Shown: in pieces, positions 52,511 through 60,484 of the stretch | Layout: each line of letters begins with the position of its first letter | How positions within the stretch are numbered: position 1 is the first letter of the stretch | Source: Actinoplanes auranticolor | Lineage (GTDB): Bacteria; Actinomycetota; Actinomycetes; Mycobacteriales; Micromonosporaceae | Length of the DNA stretch: 64,000 bases | Assembly: GCF_018332655.1 (NCBI RefSeq) | Contig: NZ_BOQL01000055.1 | Location: forward strand, 28,848-92,847 | Reading direction: 5' to 3' | Position numbers and translations under genes: made by a program | The notes under the pieces: model-generated | Seen by the model: only the letters and a program-made list of their open reading frames with translations | The model's database searches: none | What the model was told of the DNA's origin: nothing

Positions 52511-52978
52511 TCACTGTCGGCCCTCCCGGCGATGTGACGACGACCCTGTCTCGCGGTGGCGGCCCGAGGCGGACGAGGCGACCGCCCCGCCCTGGTCCAG
52601 TTCGTCGGGGGTCAGCGCGTCCCGGCCGAGCAGGTACTGCTCGATCAGATGATTCCACGCGCAGGACTGGCACACCTCGACCACGAAGACCTGGAACTCA
52701 CGCAGCGTCATCGCCAGGACGGGGAGTTCCGCGAGCTTGCGGGCCTGCCCGGCGGACTGCTTGAGCTCATCGCCGTAGATGTAATGCACCAGGGTGAGGT
52801 TGTCGCGACGGCAGACCGGACAGCGGTCGTCGGTCGGCTCGCCATGGAACCTAGCTGCGTTTTTCAGGTACGGCGACGCGTCGCAGACTTCCAGCGTCCC
52901 CACCTTGCCGTTGTGCACGTCACGCAGCAGCGCTCGCTTCTGAAGCGAGTAGTCGACCACCTGCCGCTGCGTACGCAT
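52511..52978 (-). CDS. DUF5318 family protein (Rv0049-like)
   Basis: 155 residues from ATG 52978. Residues ~1-130 match the actinobacterial family: QVVDYSLQKRALLRDVHNG, EVCDASPYLKNAARFHGEP, CPVCRRDNLTLVHYIYGDEL with a CxxC, and VEVCQSCAWNHLIEQYLLG with a second CxxC. The four cysteines (plus an isolated one) could bind zinc. The last ~25 residues are disordered. It precedes ponA as Rv0049 does in M. tuberculosis. Function unknown; conserved linkage suggests a cell-envelope or division role. Confidence 0.88.
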   Translation of the reverse strand: MRTQRQVVDYSLQKRALLRDVHNGKVGTLEVCDASPYLKNAARFHGEPTDDRCPVCRRDNLTLVHYIYGDELKQSAGQARKLAELPVLAMTLREFQVFVVEVCQSCAWNHLIEQYLLGRDALTPDELDQGGAVASSASGRHRETGSSSHRREGRQ

Positions 52979-53091
52979 GGCGAAGAGAGTACGCGGTCCG
53001 CACCCGTACGGCGACAGTCATCACACAGCGTGGCGCGGCAACTGCGCAGGTATGACCGCCCTTGCGGTGAGACGCGAGCCGATCTACGGTG

Positions 53092-53116
53092 ACGATGTAT
53101 CGGGCCGATACATCGT
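53092..53116. promoter_or_regulatory. PadR-type operator palindrome
   Basis: A perfect palindrome with 12-base arms around a single central base (53104). It contains ATGT and ACAT half-sites, the pattern bound by PadR dimers. It lies 17-54 bases before the candidate padR starts, as expected for autorepression, and argues that translation starts downstream of it. Confidence 0.8.
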
Positions 53117-53133
53117 GGCGAGCAGCGGAGGAG

Positions 53134-53775
53134 GTGGGCGTCCTGTTGGAGCTGGCAATCCTCGGACTGCTCCAGGAATCCCCGATGCACGGCTACGAGC
53201 TGCGCAAGGAGCTCGCCACCAAGCTCGGCACCATCCGCGCGGCGATCAGCTACGGCACGCTGTACCCGACGTTGAAGCGCCTGCAGACCGCCGGCTGGAT
53301 CGGCGAGGCCGAGGCTGCCGACACCGAGATCATTCCTCCGCTCACCAGCAAGCGCGGCCGGGTTGTCTACAAAATCACGGCCGAGGGCAAGGAACGTTTC
53401 GCCGAGCTGCTCGCCCAGGCGGGCCCCGAGACGTACGACGACGCCGGCTTCGGCGTGCATTTCGCCTTCTTCTCCCGGACCGACCGGGCGACGCGGCTGC
53501 GGATCCTCGAGGGCCGCCGCCGCCGGATCGAGGAACGCCGGGAAGGACTGCGCGAGGTTCTCGCCCGCGCGTCCGACCGCCTCGACGCCTACACCCTCGA
53601 ACTGCAGCGCCATGGACTGGACGCCTGCGAGCGCGAAGTCCGCTGGCTGGAGGAGCTCATCACCAACGAGCGCTCCGGCAAATCGCCGGCAACAGCGACA
53701 AATCCCGAACAAGGTACGTCCCCAGCCGGGGAAACACCCCTCGAAGACCCGAGTCCACGTCAGGACCGGCCGTGA
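53134..53775 (+). CDS. PadR family transcriptional regulator (Rv0047c-like)
   Basis: About 213 residues. The winged-helix domain LELAILGLLQESPMHGYELRKEL, ISYGTLYPTLKRLQTAGWI and YKITAEGKERF (each quoted in part) is the PadR signature. The C-terminal dimerisation helices follow (~95-185), then a disordered tail. The start is GTG 53134 or TTG 53146; TTG has GGAGGAGG 11 bases upstream and fits family starts better. The stop overlaps an ATG two codon-lengths before the ino1 ribosome site, so ino1 is likely in the same unit and under its control, as the neighbouring genes are in mycobacteria. Confidence 0.9.
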   Translation: MGVLLELAILGLLQESPMHGYELRKELATKLGTIRAAISYGTLYPTLKRLQTAGWIGEAEAADTEIIPPLTSKRGRVVYKITAEGKERFAELLAQAGPETYDDAGFGVHFAFFSRTDRATRLRILEGRRRRIEERREGLREVLARASDRLDAYTLELQRHGLDACEREVRWLEELITNERSGKSPATATNPEQGTSPAGETPLEDPSPRQDRP

Positions 53776-53795
53776 TGAACAAGGAGGCAAACGCG

Positions 53796-54875
53796 ATGGG
53801 CTCCGTCCGCGTCGCCATCGTCGGTGTGGGTAACTGCGCCTCGTCCCTCGTGCAGGGCGTGGAGTACTACCGCGAAGCCGACCCCAACGACCGCGTCCCG
53901 GGTCTCATGCACGTGACCTTCGGCGACTACCACGTGTCCGACGTGAAGTTCGTCGCGGCGTTCGATGTGGACGCCAAGAAGGTCGGCATGGACCTGGCCG
54001 AGGCGATCGTCGCCAGCGAGAACAACACGATCACGCTGACCGACGTCGCGCCCACCGGCGTGACCGTCCAGCGTGGACCGACCTTCGACGGTCTGGGCAC
54101 GTACTACCGCGAGATGGTCGAGGAGTCCTCGGCCGAGCCGGTCGACGTCGTGAAGGCTCTGCGCGACGCCGAGGTCGACGTCGTCGTCTCCTACCTCCCG
54201 GTGGGTTCCGAGGAGGCCGACAAGTTCTACGCGCAGGCCGCGATCGACGCCGGTTGCGCGTTCGTCAACGCTCTGCCGGTCTTCATCGCCTCCGACCCGG
54301 CGTGGGCGCAGAAGTTCACCGACGCCGGCCTGCCGATCGTCGGCGACGACATCAAGAGCCAGGTCGGTGCGACCATCGTGCACCGCGCGCTGGCCAAGCT
54401 GTTCGAGGACCGCGGTGTCGAGCTGCTGCGCACGTACCAGCTGAACTTCGGCGGCAACATGGACTTCATGAACATGCTGGAGCGCAAGCGCCTGGTGTCG
54501 AAGAAGATCTCCAAGACCCAGTCGGTGACCTCCCAGATCCCGCACGAGATGGTCAAGAGCGACGTGCACATCGGCCCGTCGGACCACGTGCCGTGGCTCG
54601 ACGACCGCAAGTGGGCCTACATCCGGCTCGAGGGCCGCAGCTTCGGCGACACCCCGCTGAACGCGGAGCTCAAGCTCGAGGTGTGGGACTCGCCGAACTC
54701 GGCCGGCGTCATCATCGACGCGGTCCGCGCGGCGAAGATCGCCAAGGACCGCGGTATCGGGGGCCCGATCCTCTCGGCCAGCTCCTACTTCATGAAGTCG
54801 CCGCCGGTGCAGTACAACGACCACGACGCCAAGAACGCCGTCGAGGCCTTCATCAAGGGCGAGATCGAGCGCTGA
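53796..54875 (+). CDS. ino1: Myo-inositol-1-phosphate synthase
   Basis: 359 residues from ATG 53796, with AAGGAGG at 53781-53787. The enzyme converts glucose 6-phosphate to inositol 1-phosphate using NAD, the precursor of mycothiol and phosphatidylinositol in actinobacteria. Visible motifs are VGVGNCASSLVQG (NAD site), SYLPVGSE, GDDIKSQVGATIVHR, NFGGNMDFMNM, SDHVPWLDDRKWAYI and LKLEVWDSPNSAG. Length matches the short bacterial type. The in-frame ATG at 53775 overlapping the padR stop is less likely. A strong terminator follows. Confidence 0.97.
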   Translation: MGSVRVAIVGVGNCASSLVQGVEYYREADPNDRVPGLMHVTFGDYHVSDVKFVAAFDVDAKKVGMDLAEAIVASENNTITLTDVAPTGVTVQRGPTFDGLGTYYREMVEESSAEPVDVVKALRDAEVDVVVSYLPVGSEEADKFYAQAAIDAGCAFVNALPVFIASDPAWAQKFTDAGLPIVGDDIKSQVGATIVHRALAKLFEDRGVELLRTYQLNFGGNMDFMNMLERKRLVSKKISKTQSVTSQIPHEMVKSDVHIGPSDHVPWLDDRKWAYIRLEGRSFGDTPLNAELKLEVWDSPNSAGVIIDAVRAAKIAKDRGIGGPILSASSYFMKSPPVQYNDHDAKNAVEAFIKGEIER

Positions 54876-54889
54876 TCATCGCCAGAGGA

Positions 54890-54922
54890 AAGGCCGGACC
54901 GCACGACGGTCCGGCCTTCTTC
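54890..54922 (+). terminator. Intrinsic terminator after ino1
   Basis: A perfect 12-base stem, 54890-54901 with 54907-54918, a five-base loop, and TTCTTC beyond the stem. Confidence 0.85.
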
Positions 54923-54959
54923 ATGTGAGCTTCGGCACGCCATCACTAAACTCATCGAT

Positions 54960-55556
54960 GTGCGTCTCGCCACAGCCGCCGTCGTGCTCGGCCTCGCCGG
55001 TTCCCTGACGGCCTGCGCCCATCCCGGCAACACCCCATCCGGTACGCCCGCAGCCCCGTCGGACGTGACCTTCCTGGCCAGCATCGCGCCCGCCCCACCA
55101 CGGGTGGGGCAGCCGCTCGTCCCGGGCACACCCGCAGTGGGCTGCGACGGCCAACGGCTCCAGCCGGCCCGGCCGAAGCGGTGGAACTCGGCCCCGCCAC
55201 GGCCGACGACGAGCGCGGAGAACGACGCCGCCGAACGGACCCGCCGGGCGCTGGAGGCAGCCAACCCGCCGCTGCCCCGGCGCGGTCCGCTGCCGTCCAC
55301 GGCGGCAGCCCGGGCCGAGACCTGCGCCCGCAACCTCTCACCGCAGCTCACTCTGCTCCTGCACAGCCCAGGCTCACTGGACGAGCGGACTCTGCGGGCG
55401 CTTCTGACCCGCGAGGGTCTGACCGGGGTGGTGATCAGCCCGGCACTGGACTTCGCGGCCGCGGCCGGCGACGCCTGCGTGCACGGCCGCCTCGCCGGGG
55501 AACGGCCGGACCTGAGCATCGGCCCACCGGACCCGGACGGCACCTGCCACCCCTGA
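54960..55556 (+). CDS. Putative lipoprotein, small
   Basis: 198 residues from GTG 54960. A short signal sequence ends in the lipobox SLTAC (Cys ~19), so it should be lipid-anchored outside the membrane. The rest is Pro/Ala-rich with three further cysteines (VGCDG, ETCARN, DACVHG). Segments LSPQLTLLLHSPGSLDERTLRALL and GLTGVVISPALDFAAAAG suggest a helical domain. No family is recognised. It stands between the ino1 terminator and the convergent ogt gene. Confidence 0.65.
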   Translation: MRLATAAVVLGLAGSLTACAHPGNTPSGTPAAPSDVTFLASIAPAPPRVGQPLVPGTPAVGCDGQRLQPARPKRWNSAPPRPTTSAENDAAERTRRALEAANPPLPRRGPLPSTAAARAETCARNLSPQLTLLLHSPGSLDERTLRALLTREGLTGVVISPALDFAAAAGDACVHGRLAGERPDLSIGPPDPDGTCHP

Positions 55557-55564
55557 CCCGGGGC

Positions 55565-56023
55565 TCAGCCCCAGGCGCGTTCCAGGGCGACGCGGGCCTC
55601 CAGCTCCAGCAACTGCCGCTTGCGGGGCAGGCCACCGCCGAAGCCGGTCAGCTTGCCGCCGGCCCCGACCACCCGGTGGCACGGGACGATCACCGGCACC
55701 GGATTGTGGTTGCAGGCCGTGCCCACCGCACGGGCCGCCCCCGGATCACCCACGGCCGTCGCGATCGCGCCGTACGTCAGCATCTCGCCGTACGGGATCG
55801 CCGCGATCCGGGCCCACACCGCTCGCTCGAAATCGGACCCGCCGCGCAGCTCGACCGGCACGGTGAAATCCGTCAGCGCGCCGGCGAAATAGGCCGCGAG
55901 CTGCGCGACGGCCGGATGCTCGCCGGCCTCACCGGAGGTCGCGCCGAACCGCACGCCGACCACGACGTCACCGTCGAGCCGGACGCCCAGCGGTCCGATG
56001 GGGGAGTCGACGAGCAGCTGCAT
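55565..56023 (-). CDS. ogt: Methylated-DNA-[protein]-cysteine S-methyltransferase
   Basis: 152 residues. The suicide alkyl-acceptor C115 is in VIVPCHRVVG. ERAVWARIAAIPYGEMLTYGAIA is the helix-turn-helix that enters the minor groove, and GGGLPRKRQLLELE closes the active site. It repairs O6-alkylguanine and O4-alkylthymine. ATG 56023 gives the usual short Ogt length without an Ada domain. It lies downstream of cca with a 29-base gap and may be read through from it. Confidence 0.95.
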   Translation of the reverse strand: MQLLVDSPIGPLGVRLDGDVVVGVRFGATSGEAGEHPAVAQLAAYFAGALTDFTVPVELRGGSDFERAVWARIAAIPYGEMLTYGAIATAVGDPGAARAVGTACNHNPVPVIVPCHRVVGAGGKLTGFGGGLPRKRQLLELEARVALERAWG

Positions 56024-56052
56024 GACCCGATTGTGCCGCGCGGGTACGACAG

Positions 56053-57483
56053 TCAGGAGATGTGGCCCTGCTCGCGGGCCCAGCGGCGCAGCTCCGCCTC
56101 GGCCTCGTCGCGGTCCAGCGGCCCGCGGTCCAGCCGCAGCTCCTTGAGGAACCGCCAGGCCTGGCCGACGATCGGTCCCGGCGGCACGCCCAGTAGTTCC
56201 ATGATCGCGTTGCCGTCCAGGTCGGGCCGGACCCGGGCCAGGTCCTCCTCGGCCGCGATCCGGGCGATCCGCTCCTCGAGCGCGTCGTAGTCGGCCGACA
56301 GCGCGGCGGCCTTGCGCTTGTTGCGCGTGGTGCAGTCGGAACGCGTGAGCTTGTGCAGCCGGGGGAGCAGCTCGCCGGCGTCGGTGACGTAGCGCCGCAC
56401 CGCCGAGTCGGTCCACTCGCCGCGGCCGTAGCCGTAGAAACGCAGGTGCAGCGCGACCAGCTCGACCACCTGGGACGTGACGTCCTTGGGGTACTTCATG
56501 GCCTTCATCCGCTGCTTGGTGAGCCGGGCCCCGACCACCTCGTGGTGGTGGAAGCTGACCCGCCCGTCGCGGCCGACCGCCTTGGTGGCCGGCTTACCGA
56601 CGTCGTGCATCAGCGCCGCCATCCGCAGCACGAAGTCCGGCCCGGCGTCACCCTCGAGCCGGATCGCGTTGGTGACCACGATCAACGTGTGCTCGTAGAC
56701 GTCCTTGTGCTGGGCGTGCTCGTCGATCTCCAGCTTGAGCCCGGAGATCTCCGGGATGAACCGGTCGGCCAGGCCGGTGTCGACCAGCAGCCGCAGCCCG
56801 GCGATCGGGTCCAGCCCGCAGAGCAGCTTGGTGAACTCGTCGCGGATCCGCTCGGCGGTGATCCGGTCCAGGTCGGCCGCCATCTCCGTCATCGCCTCGA
56901 CGACCGGCTTGTCCACGGCGAAACGCAGCTTGGCGGCGAACCGGGCGGCGCGCAGCATCCGAAGTGGATCATCGGTGAACGACGACGCGGGCGAGTCCGG
57001 CGTGCGGATGAGCCCGGCGGCCAGGTCCTCGAGCCCGCCGTACGGGTCGGTGAAGACGTGACCCGGCAGGCTGACCGCCATCGCGTTGATGGTGAAGTCG
57101 CGCCGGCGCAGATCGTCGAGCAGGTTGTCGCCGTACTCCACCACCGGGTTACGGGTCACCCCGTCGTACGCCTCGGCCCGGTACGTGGTGATCTCGAGCC
57201 GCAGGCCGTCCTTCTGGATGCCGATCGTGCCGAACTCGCGGCCGGTCTCCCAGATCGCGTCCGCCCAGCCCTTGACCAGGGCCAGCGTCTGCTCCGGCCG
57301 GGCGTCGGTGCAGAAGTCGAGGTCGTCGCCGAGCCGGCCGAGCAGCGCGTCCCGCACCGAACCGCCGACCAGGTGCAACTCATGGCCGGCGGCGCCGAAA
57401 CGGCGTCCCAGCTCATCGGCGACGGGGGAGACGCGCAGCAACTCCGTGACGGCGTTGCGCTGGGCTCGGCTCAACTCAGACAT
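56053..57483 (-). CDS. cca: CCA tRNA nucleotidyltransferase with HD domain
   Basis: 476 residues from ATG 57483. It adds or repairs the 3' CCA end of tRNA. The polymerase head has HLVGGSVRDALLGRLGDDLDFCTDA (metal aspartates in DLDFCTD) and RRDFTINAMA, then DPLRMLRAARFAAKL. The HD phosphohydrolase part has RMAALMHDVGKP and HHHEVVGARL. The equivalent M. tuberculosis gene (Rv3907c, pcnA) is also divergent from the murJ cluster. Upstream in-frame codons to 57723 overlap the divergent gene and are not used. Confidence 0.95.
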   Translation of the reverse strand: MSELSRAQRNAVTELLRVSPVADELGRRFGAAGHELHLVGGSVRDALLGRLGDDLDFCTDARPEQTLALVKGWADAIWETGREFGTIGIQKDGLRLEITTYRAEAYDGVTRNPVVEYGDNLLDDLRRRDFTINAMAVSLPGHVFTDPYGGLEDLAAGLIRTPDSPASSFTDDPLRMLRAARFAAKLRFAVDKPVVEAMTEMAADLDRITAERIRDEFTKLLCGLDPIAGLRLLVDTGLADRFIPEISGLKLEIDEHAQHKDVYEHTLIVVTNAIRLEGDAGPDFVLRMAALMHDVGKPATKAVGRDGRVSFHHHEVVGARLTKQRMKAMKYPKDVTSQVVELVALHLRFYGYGRGEWTDSAVRRYVTDAGELLPRLHKLTRSDCTTRNKRKAAALSADYDALEERIARIAAEEDLARVRPDLDGNAIMELLGVPPGPIVGQAWRFLKELRLDRGPLDRDEAEAELRRWAREQGHIS

Positions 57484-57589
57484 GGGACGACCAGGGTAGC
57501 GTCCCCGGCTCCGCCCAGGGCCGGTGGGCAGGCCGGTGAGCAGGGCGGTCGGCCGGGTCCCGTGGCAGTGCCCGGGAGCAGCGGGCAGG

Positions 57590-58489
57590 ATGGACGCCGT
57601 GCCCGTCTCCGCGGCGCTGCGTCGCCTCAGTGAGGACCCGCGGTTCTGGTCCTTCCTGCTGGTGCACGACGGCGCGTTACCCGATCCCGACCCGGTCGAG
57701 CTGCGCGTCAGCCTGCCGGTCACCGGCGGCTACGGCCTCGTGCTCGACCTCGACCTGGTCACCGGCGAGCAGACCCTGGGCCTGCGGGAGCCGGCGAGCA
57801 GCGAGCCCGTGCAGCTGGGCTGGGCGGCGCCCGGGCGGCCGTATCCGGCGGCGCTGCGCTGGCACGAGCTGGAGCTGTGCGCCCGGGTGATCGCCCTGGA
57901 GGATCCGACCCTGCCGCATCCGGGCCTGGTGGTGGCGCTGCTGTCGCCGTTCGCGCCGCTCACTGATGACGATGACGAGGGTGCGGTCGCGGCGGTGCGC
58001 GAGGCGGCGTACCGGTCATTGCGCCGGGAGGTGCCGCCGGCCGCGCCCGCCGGTCCGGAACAGGCACCCCTGCCGCTCTTCGCGGCCGAGGACTGGTGGC
58101 CGCAGCCGCCGGCGCCGTCCCCCCAGGTGATCGACGAGGCCGCGGTCGCGGCCTACACCACCCCGGCCCAGTCGCGGCTCGAGGTCCGCGGCGGCTCCCG
58201 CTTCCCGGCCGACGGCCTGGCCGAGCTGGTACGGCAGGCAGCCCAGCGCCTGTCCCGGCTGCCCGAGGAGCAGTGGTACGCCGAGGTGCAGCCGCTGGCC
58301 CGGCACATCGCGGACACCGGCGACCTGCGCCCGGTCCACGATCTGCTGGGCGTGCTCACCGAGGCCGGCTGTGACCACCCGACCGTGCTCGACGCGCTGA
58401 GCGAGCCGCTCGTGCCCATCGAGGCGTGCTGGATGGTGGAGACGCTGGCCGGTGCGCTGCCCGGCAGCCTGCTGCGCCGTCACGTGTGA
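57590..58489 (+). CDS. Conserved-looking hypothetical protein
   Basis: 299 residues from ATG 57590, with a GGGCAGG just upstream. No family is recognised. The N-terminal part is an alpha/beta domain (LRRLSEDPRFWSFLLVHDG, VELRVSLPVTGGYGLVLDLDLVTGEQTLGLR in part), with a middle acidic/Pro-rich linker (~150-195) and a helical end (LAELVRQAAQRLSRLPEEQWYAEVQPLARHI, GVLTEAGCDHPTVLDAL). No signal peptide or membrane helix. It occupies the place where M. tuberculosis has mutT4 and Rv3909 between pcnA and mviN. Confidence 0.7.
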   Translation: MDAVPVSAALRRLSEDPRFWSFLLVHDGALPDPDPVELRVSLPVTGGYGLVLDLDLVTGEQTLGLREPASSEPVQLGWAAPGRPYPAALRWHELELCARVIALEDPTLPHPGLVVALLSPFAPLTDDDDEGAVAAVREAAYRSLRREVPPAAPAGPEQAPLPLFAAEDWWPQPPAPSPQVIDEAAVAAYTTPAQSRLEVRGGSRFPADGLAELVRQAAQRLSRLPEEQWYAEVQPLARHIADTGDLRPVHDLLGVLTEAGCDHPTVLDALSEPLVPIEACWMVETLAGALPGSLLRRHV

Positions 58490-58540
58490 GGCGCCGCCTG
58501 GCTAGGGTGACGGTGTGTCAGTACCCCTGGGGAGGTCTTG

Positions 58541-60307
58541 GTGAGCGGCGGCCTGTACCGGAGCGCGCACGCGGCGAGCGACGGTGACCCCGGACCGTCC
58601 GACGGCGCGATCCTGATCTCCGTCGACGGCTCGGCTCCGACCGCGGCCGGTGACGAGGCGTTGCCGCCGGAGGACGTCCCGCCCACCGGCGGGGGCACCG
58701 AGGGCGGCAGCACGGCCGGCAACAGTGCCATCATGGCGGCCGGAAGCCTGGTCAGCCGGATCATCGGTTTCGTCCGCAACATGCTGATCGGCATGACGCT
58801 GGGCGCCGGCATCGGCGACGCGTACACCAGCGCGCAGTTCCTGCCGGGGCAGATCTACGAGCTGCTGCTCGGCGGCATCCTCTCCAGCGTGCTGATCCCG
58901 TTGCTGGTGCGGCGGCGCAAGGCCGATCCGGACGGCGGGCTGCTCTTCACCCAGCGGTTGCTGACCTTCGCGGTCGTGACCCTGGGCGTGGCGACTGCCC
59001 TGGTGGTGACGGCCGCGCCGGTGATCACCGCGATCCAGTCGGGCGACGGCACCACGCCCGCCTACCGCGACCTGGTCACCGCGTTCGCCTGGCTGATCCT
59101 GCCGATCATCTTCTTCACCGGCCTGTCCGCGATGATCAGCGCGGTGCTCAACGTGCGCGGGCACTTCGCCGCGCCGATGTGGGCGCCGATCCTGAACAAC
59201 CTGGTCGTGATCGCCACCTGCGGCGTCTTCATCGTGGTCTTCGGCACCACCAAGGGCCTCCGGCCCGAGGACATGACGCCCGGGCGGATCGCGCTCATCG
59301 CCGGCGGCACGCTGCTCGGCATGGTCGCCCAGGCGCTCGGCCTGCTGCCGGCCCTGCGCAAGGTCGGCTTCGCCTGGAAGTGGCGGTGGGCCCCGCGCTC
59401 GCTCGGCCTGGGCGAGGTGGGCCGGCTGGCCGGCTGGATGCTCTGTTACGTCGGAGCCAACCAGCTCGCCGTCTTCGTCGTGGTCCGCGTGCTGAACAGC
59501 GCCTCCGGCAAGAACAACGCCAGCGTGCTGGCGTTCAACAACGTCTACCTGCTGACGATGATGGCGCACGGCATCATCGGCGTCTCAGTGATGACCGCGC
59601 TGCTACCCAAGATGAGCGCCGCGGCCGCCGAGGGCCGTTACGCCGACGTCAGCGCCGACCTCAGCCGCGGCATCCGCCTGACGGTCACCGCCCTGGCCCC
59701 GATCGCCGTCGCGTACGGCGTGCTCGGCGTGCCGATCGCGGTCACGCTCTTCCAGGGCGGCGCCTTCACCTACGAGGACGCGTTCGCCACCGGCACCGTC
59801 CTCGTGGTGGCAGCCTTCGCTGTGATCCCGCTCTCGGTCAGCTACCTGTGTACCTATGCCTTCTATTCACTACAGGGCAACAAGACGGTGGCGCTGATCA
59901 ACGTCCCGGTCGTCCTGCTGCGGATCGCCGGCTACGTCGTGCTCGCCGAGGTGCTGTCGAAGTCGATGGCCGCGGCCGGCATGACCGCCGCGAACGCGGT
60001 GTCCTACCTGCTCTCGGCGATCATCTCGCTGGCCGTGCTCCGCCGCCGGATCGGCCGGCTCAATCTGGCCTCAGTGGCCGGGGCCCTGTTGAAGGTGCTC
60101 CTGGCCGCCGTCGTCGCGGGCGCGGCCGGCCTGCTCGTCCTGCACCTGCTGCCCGGAGGTGACACGCCCGGGCGATTGACAGCCGCACTTCAGGTCGTCG
60201 TGGCCGGTGGCACCATCATGGTGGTGTACCTCGTGACCGCGGCGCTGCTGCGGGTGCGGGAGATCAACCAGGTCGTCGGCATGGTGCGGCGCAAACTCGG
60301 GCGCTAG
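58541..60307 (+). CDS. murJ: Lipid II flippase MurJ
   Basis: 588 residues from GTG 58541 (TTG 58538 is possible), with GGGGAGG upstream. A disordered cytoplasmic N-terminus (~1-60) is followed by 14 membrane helices in the MurJ/MviN order, starting AAGSLVSRIIGFVRNMLIG. Other landmarks are YTSAQFLPGQIYELLLGGILS, LILPIIFFTGLSAMISAVLN and GVPIAVTLFQGGAFT. It moves lipid II across the membrane for peptidoglycan synthesis. In M. tuberculosis the protein is fused to a pseudokinase; here the pseudokinase is a separate gene 178 bases downstream. Confidence 0.95.
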   Translation: MSGGLYRSAHAASDGDPGPSDGAILISVDGSAPTAAGDEALPPEDVPPTGGGTEGGSTAGNSAIMAAGSLVSRIIGFVRNMLIGMTLGAGIGDAYTSAQFLPGQIYELLLGGILSSVLIPLLVRRRKADPDGGLLFTQRLLTFAVVTLGVATALVVTAAPVITAIQSGDGTTPAYRDLVTAFAWLILPIIFFTGLSAMISAVLNVRGHFAAPMWAPILNNLVVIATCGVFIVVFGTTKGLRPEDMTPGRIALIAGGTLLGMVAQALGLLPALRKVGFAWKWRWAPRSLGLGEVGRLAGWMLCYVGANQLAVFVVVRVLNSASGKNNASVLAFNNVYLLTMMAHGIIGVSVMTALLPKMSAAAAEGRYADVSADLSRGIRLTVTALAPIAVAYGVLGVPIAVTLFQGGAFTYEDAFATGTVLVVAAFAVIPLSVSYLCTYAFYSLQGNKTVALINVPVVLLRIAGYVVLAEVLSKSMAAAGMTAANAVSYLLSAIISLAVLRRRIGRLNLASVAGALLKVLLAAVVAGAAGLLVLHLLPGGDTPGRLTAALQVVVAGGTIMVVYLVTAALLRVREINQVVGMVRRKLGR

Positions 60308-60321
60308 CGTTGGGGAAAACC

Positions 60322-60330
60322 TGTGGATAA
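60322..60330. promoter_or_regulatory. Consensus DnaA box
   Basis: TGTGGATAA matches the strict 9-base DnaA box with no mismatch. It is 14 bases after the murJ stop, in the 177-base gap before the pseudokinase gene. The rest of the gap holds only GC-rich sequence with no clear promoter. Confidence 0.5.
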
Positions 60331-60484
60331 ATCGCTGAACAGGTAATTTTCCACCACCGAGCGGCGGAAACGCCCCTGGCGGGCGGTGTCGGACGAGTGC
60401 CGCCGCGGGGGATGACGTGTAGGTCACTGGCCCCGGGCGGGTAAGGTCGACCCCGACACGTGCGGACCCACCGAGGGAGGACGG

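Noticed and set aside
52977..53795. Extension of ino1 upstream to 52977 giving a 632-residue protein
   Set aside because: The upstream part overlaps padR in another frame, while ATG 53796 has a strong ribosome site and the family N-terminus.
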